This document shows positions 6,751 through 7,102 of a stretch of DNA of 7,102 nucleotides, piece after piece. The notes below the pieces were generated by a model that was not told the DNA's origin, ran no database searches, and was given only the letters and a program-made list of their open reading frames with translations. The position numbers and the translations under genes were made by a program. Numbering within the stretch: the first letter of the stretch is position 1; every line of letters starts with the position of its first letter. The stretch comes from an uncultured Spongiibacteraceae bacterium. GTDB lineage: Bacteria > Pseudomonadota > Gammaproteobacteria > Pseudomonadales > CAMLJR01. The stretch is taken from positions 1 to 7,102 of the forward strand of contig CAMLJR010000146.1 of assembly GCA_946480345.1 (NCBI GenBank). The letters are read 5' to 3'.

Positions 6751-6779
6751 TAGTCAAAACGAGATGTTGCCACTAAAAT
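6751..6779 (+). promoter_or_regulatory. Candidate sigma70 promoter for the wbpA-like gene
   Basis: TAGTCA (6751-6756, 4 of 6 matches to TTGACA) and TAAAAT (6774-6779, 5 of 6 to TATAAT) are separated by 17 bp, the preferred spacing, and lie 52 bp before the GTG start. The -35 begins inside the right CTAG copy of the IS remnant, so sequence further upstream is IS DNA. No better pair was found in the 77 bp between the element and the gene. Prediction by eye only. Confidence 0.5.
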
Positions 6780-6788
6780 CCCCCCCCC
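6780..6788 (+). repeat. Homopolymer tract of nine C
   Basis: Nine consecutive C lie directly after the candidate -10 TAAAAT, about where transcription would start, and 42 bp before the wbpA start codon. Tracts of this length are prone to length change in replication and to slippage by RNA polymerase. It is outside coding sequence. Confidence 0.9.
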
Positions 6789-6813
6789 GACATGTAAGCT
6801 GGAAAGAACCTTT

Positions 6814-6820
6814 AAGGAGT
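6814..6820 (+). promoter_or_regulatory. Ribosome binding site of the wbpA-like gene
   Basis: AAGGAGT is a near-perfect Shine-Dalgarno, ending about 10 nt before the GTG at 6831. The spacing is a little long. An in-frame TAA at 6813-6815 and no other start codon between it and the GTG fix the start. Confidence 0.8.
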
Positions 6821-6830
6821 AACATCGGAA

Positions 6831-7102
6831 GTGAGCGTTCCAGTCATTGAACGAATTGCCAAAAAAAAAGCAATCATCGGCATTGTGGGGCTTGGTTACG
6901 TGGGCCTGCCGTTGATGTTAAGATTTTCCGAGGTCGGTTACAGGGTCATCGGCTTCGACATTGACCCGAACAAAGTGTCCGCGCTCCAGGAGGGAACCAG
7001 TTACATTGAGCACATTCCCGTCGAGGCCATCAGGCGGGCGCGGGCAGCGGGGTTTGAGCCAACCACAAATTTCTCCCGCGCCAGCGAAGCGGATGCTCTG
7101 AT
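6831..7102 (+). CDS. wbpA: UDP-N-acetylglucosamine 6-dehydrogenase, WbpA-like, N-terminal part (cut by right edge)
   Basis: The first 90 codons are present and the gene continues past base 7102. The protein starts [20 protein letters not shown], with the NAD-binding G20-L-G-Y-V-G25 loop in [12 protein letters not shown], the second strand ending [11 protein letters not shown] with acidic residues at 43 and 45, then [13 protein letters not shown] and [18 protein letters not shown]. The IERI start and SYIEHI segment match the WbpA type that oxidises UDP-GlcNAc at C6 to UDP-GlcNAcA, rather than UDP-glucose dehydrogenase; substrate choice rests on the N-terminus only. The product feeds N-acetylated uronic acids of O-antigen or capsule. 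GTG start with a good ribosome binding site. It is divergent from rfbD with the IS remnant between. Codons 11-13 are AAA AAA AAA, a run of nine A, where slippage would put the frame out. Confidence 0.88.
   Translation, partial: MSVPVIERIAKKKAIIGIVGLGYVGLPLMLRFSEVGYRVIGFDIDPNKVSALQEGTSYIEHIPVEAIRRARAAGFEPTTNFSRASEADAL
6861..6869 (+). repeat. Homopolymer tract of nine A within wbpA codons 11-13
   Basis: Nine A encode Lys-Lys-Lys. Loss of one A would bring a stop at 6913-6915, and gain of one a stop at 6962-6964, so either change would abolish the protein early. Poly-A in Lys codons is also common by chance. Confidence 0.85.

Larger units (their letters stand above)
6144..6753. repeat. CTAG target-site duplication flanking the IS remnant
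   Basis: CTAG is present at 6144-6147 and at 6750-6753, directly outside the two inverted-repeat ends of the element. A 4-bp duplication of the YTAR/CTAG type is common for IS5-family insertion. Removing one copy and the element would join the rfbD leader to the wbpA promoter region, so the insertion lies in a formerly shared divergent intergenic region. Confidence 0.7.

Noticed and set aside
1..7102. tRNA, rRNA, CRISPR array, toxin-antitoxin or defence genes
   Set aside because: None seen on either strand; the window is filled by envelope genes, one aminotransferase and one IS remnant.

Overview
The window reads as chromosomal DNA of a Gram-negative proteobacterium, most likely a gammaproteobacterium. 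It carries LPS inner-core heptosyltransferases (waaF, waaC), a waaG-type glycosyltransferase, dTDP-L-rhamnose genes and a UDP-GlcNAc dehydrogenase. The order ilvE-waaF-waaC-(x)-waaG matches, from memory, the core region of Pseudomonas and relatives. The species cannot be named from this sequence.

Layout. Nearly everything is on the minus strand and reads right to left. From 6106 down to 3784 lies a tight rfbD-rfbA-rfbC operon with 4-nt and 1-nt overlaps, making the last steps of dTDP-L-rhamnose synthesis. After a 111-bp gap with no convincing terminator or promoter comes ilvE, a branched-chain aminotransferase, then waaF, waaC, a secreted YkuD-type L,D-transpeptidase-like protein, and the first 59 codons of a waaG-type glycosyltransferase cut by the left edge. 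Junctions in this second block are 0 nt, a 1-nt overlap, a 4-nt overlap and a 9-nt gap, so it looks like one transcript with coupled translation.

The right end is different. A 602-bp, internally deleted IS5-family element (6148-6749) sits between rfbD and a divergent wbpA-like gene that runs off the right edge. The element has imperfect terminal inverted repeats and is flanked by CTAG on both sides. Its transposase has lost its middle, including the first catalytic Asp. A promoter candidate for wbpA begins inside the right CTAG copy. A run of nine C lies just downstream of the -10, and a run of nine A lies at codons 11-13 of wbpA.

Together this is a cell-envelope locus in which a variable O-antigen nucleotide-sugar module (rhamnose, and probably an N-acetylated uronic acid from wbpA) abuts a conserved core-LPS operon. 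rfbB, which makes the substrate of RfbC, is absent from the window. The two most interesting points are the envelope peptidoglycan enzyme embedded in the heptose operon, and the rearranged IS/homopolymer region that separates the two divergent O-antigen arms.
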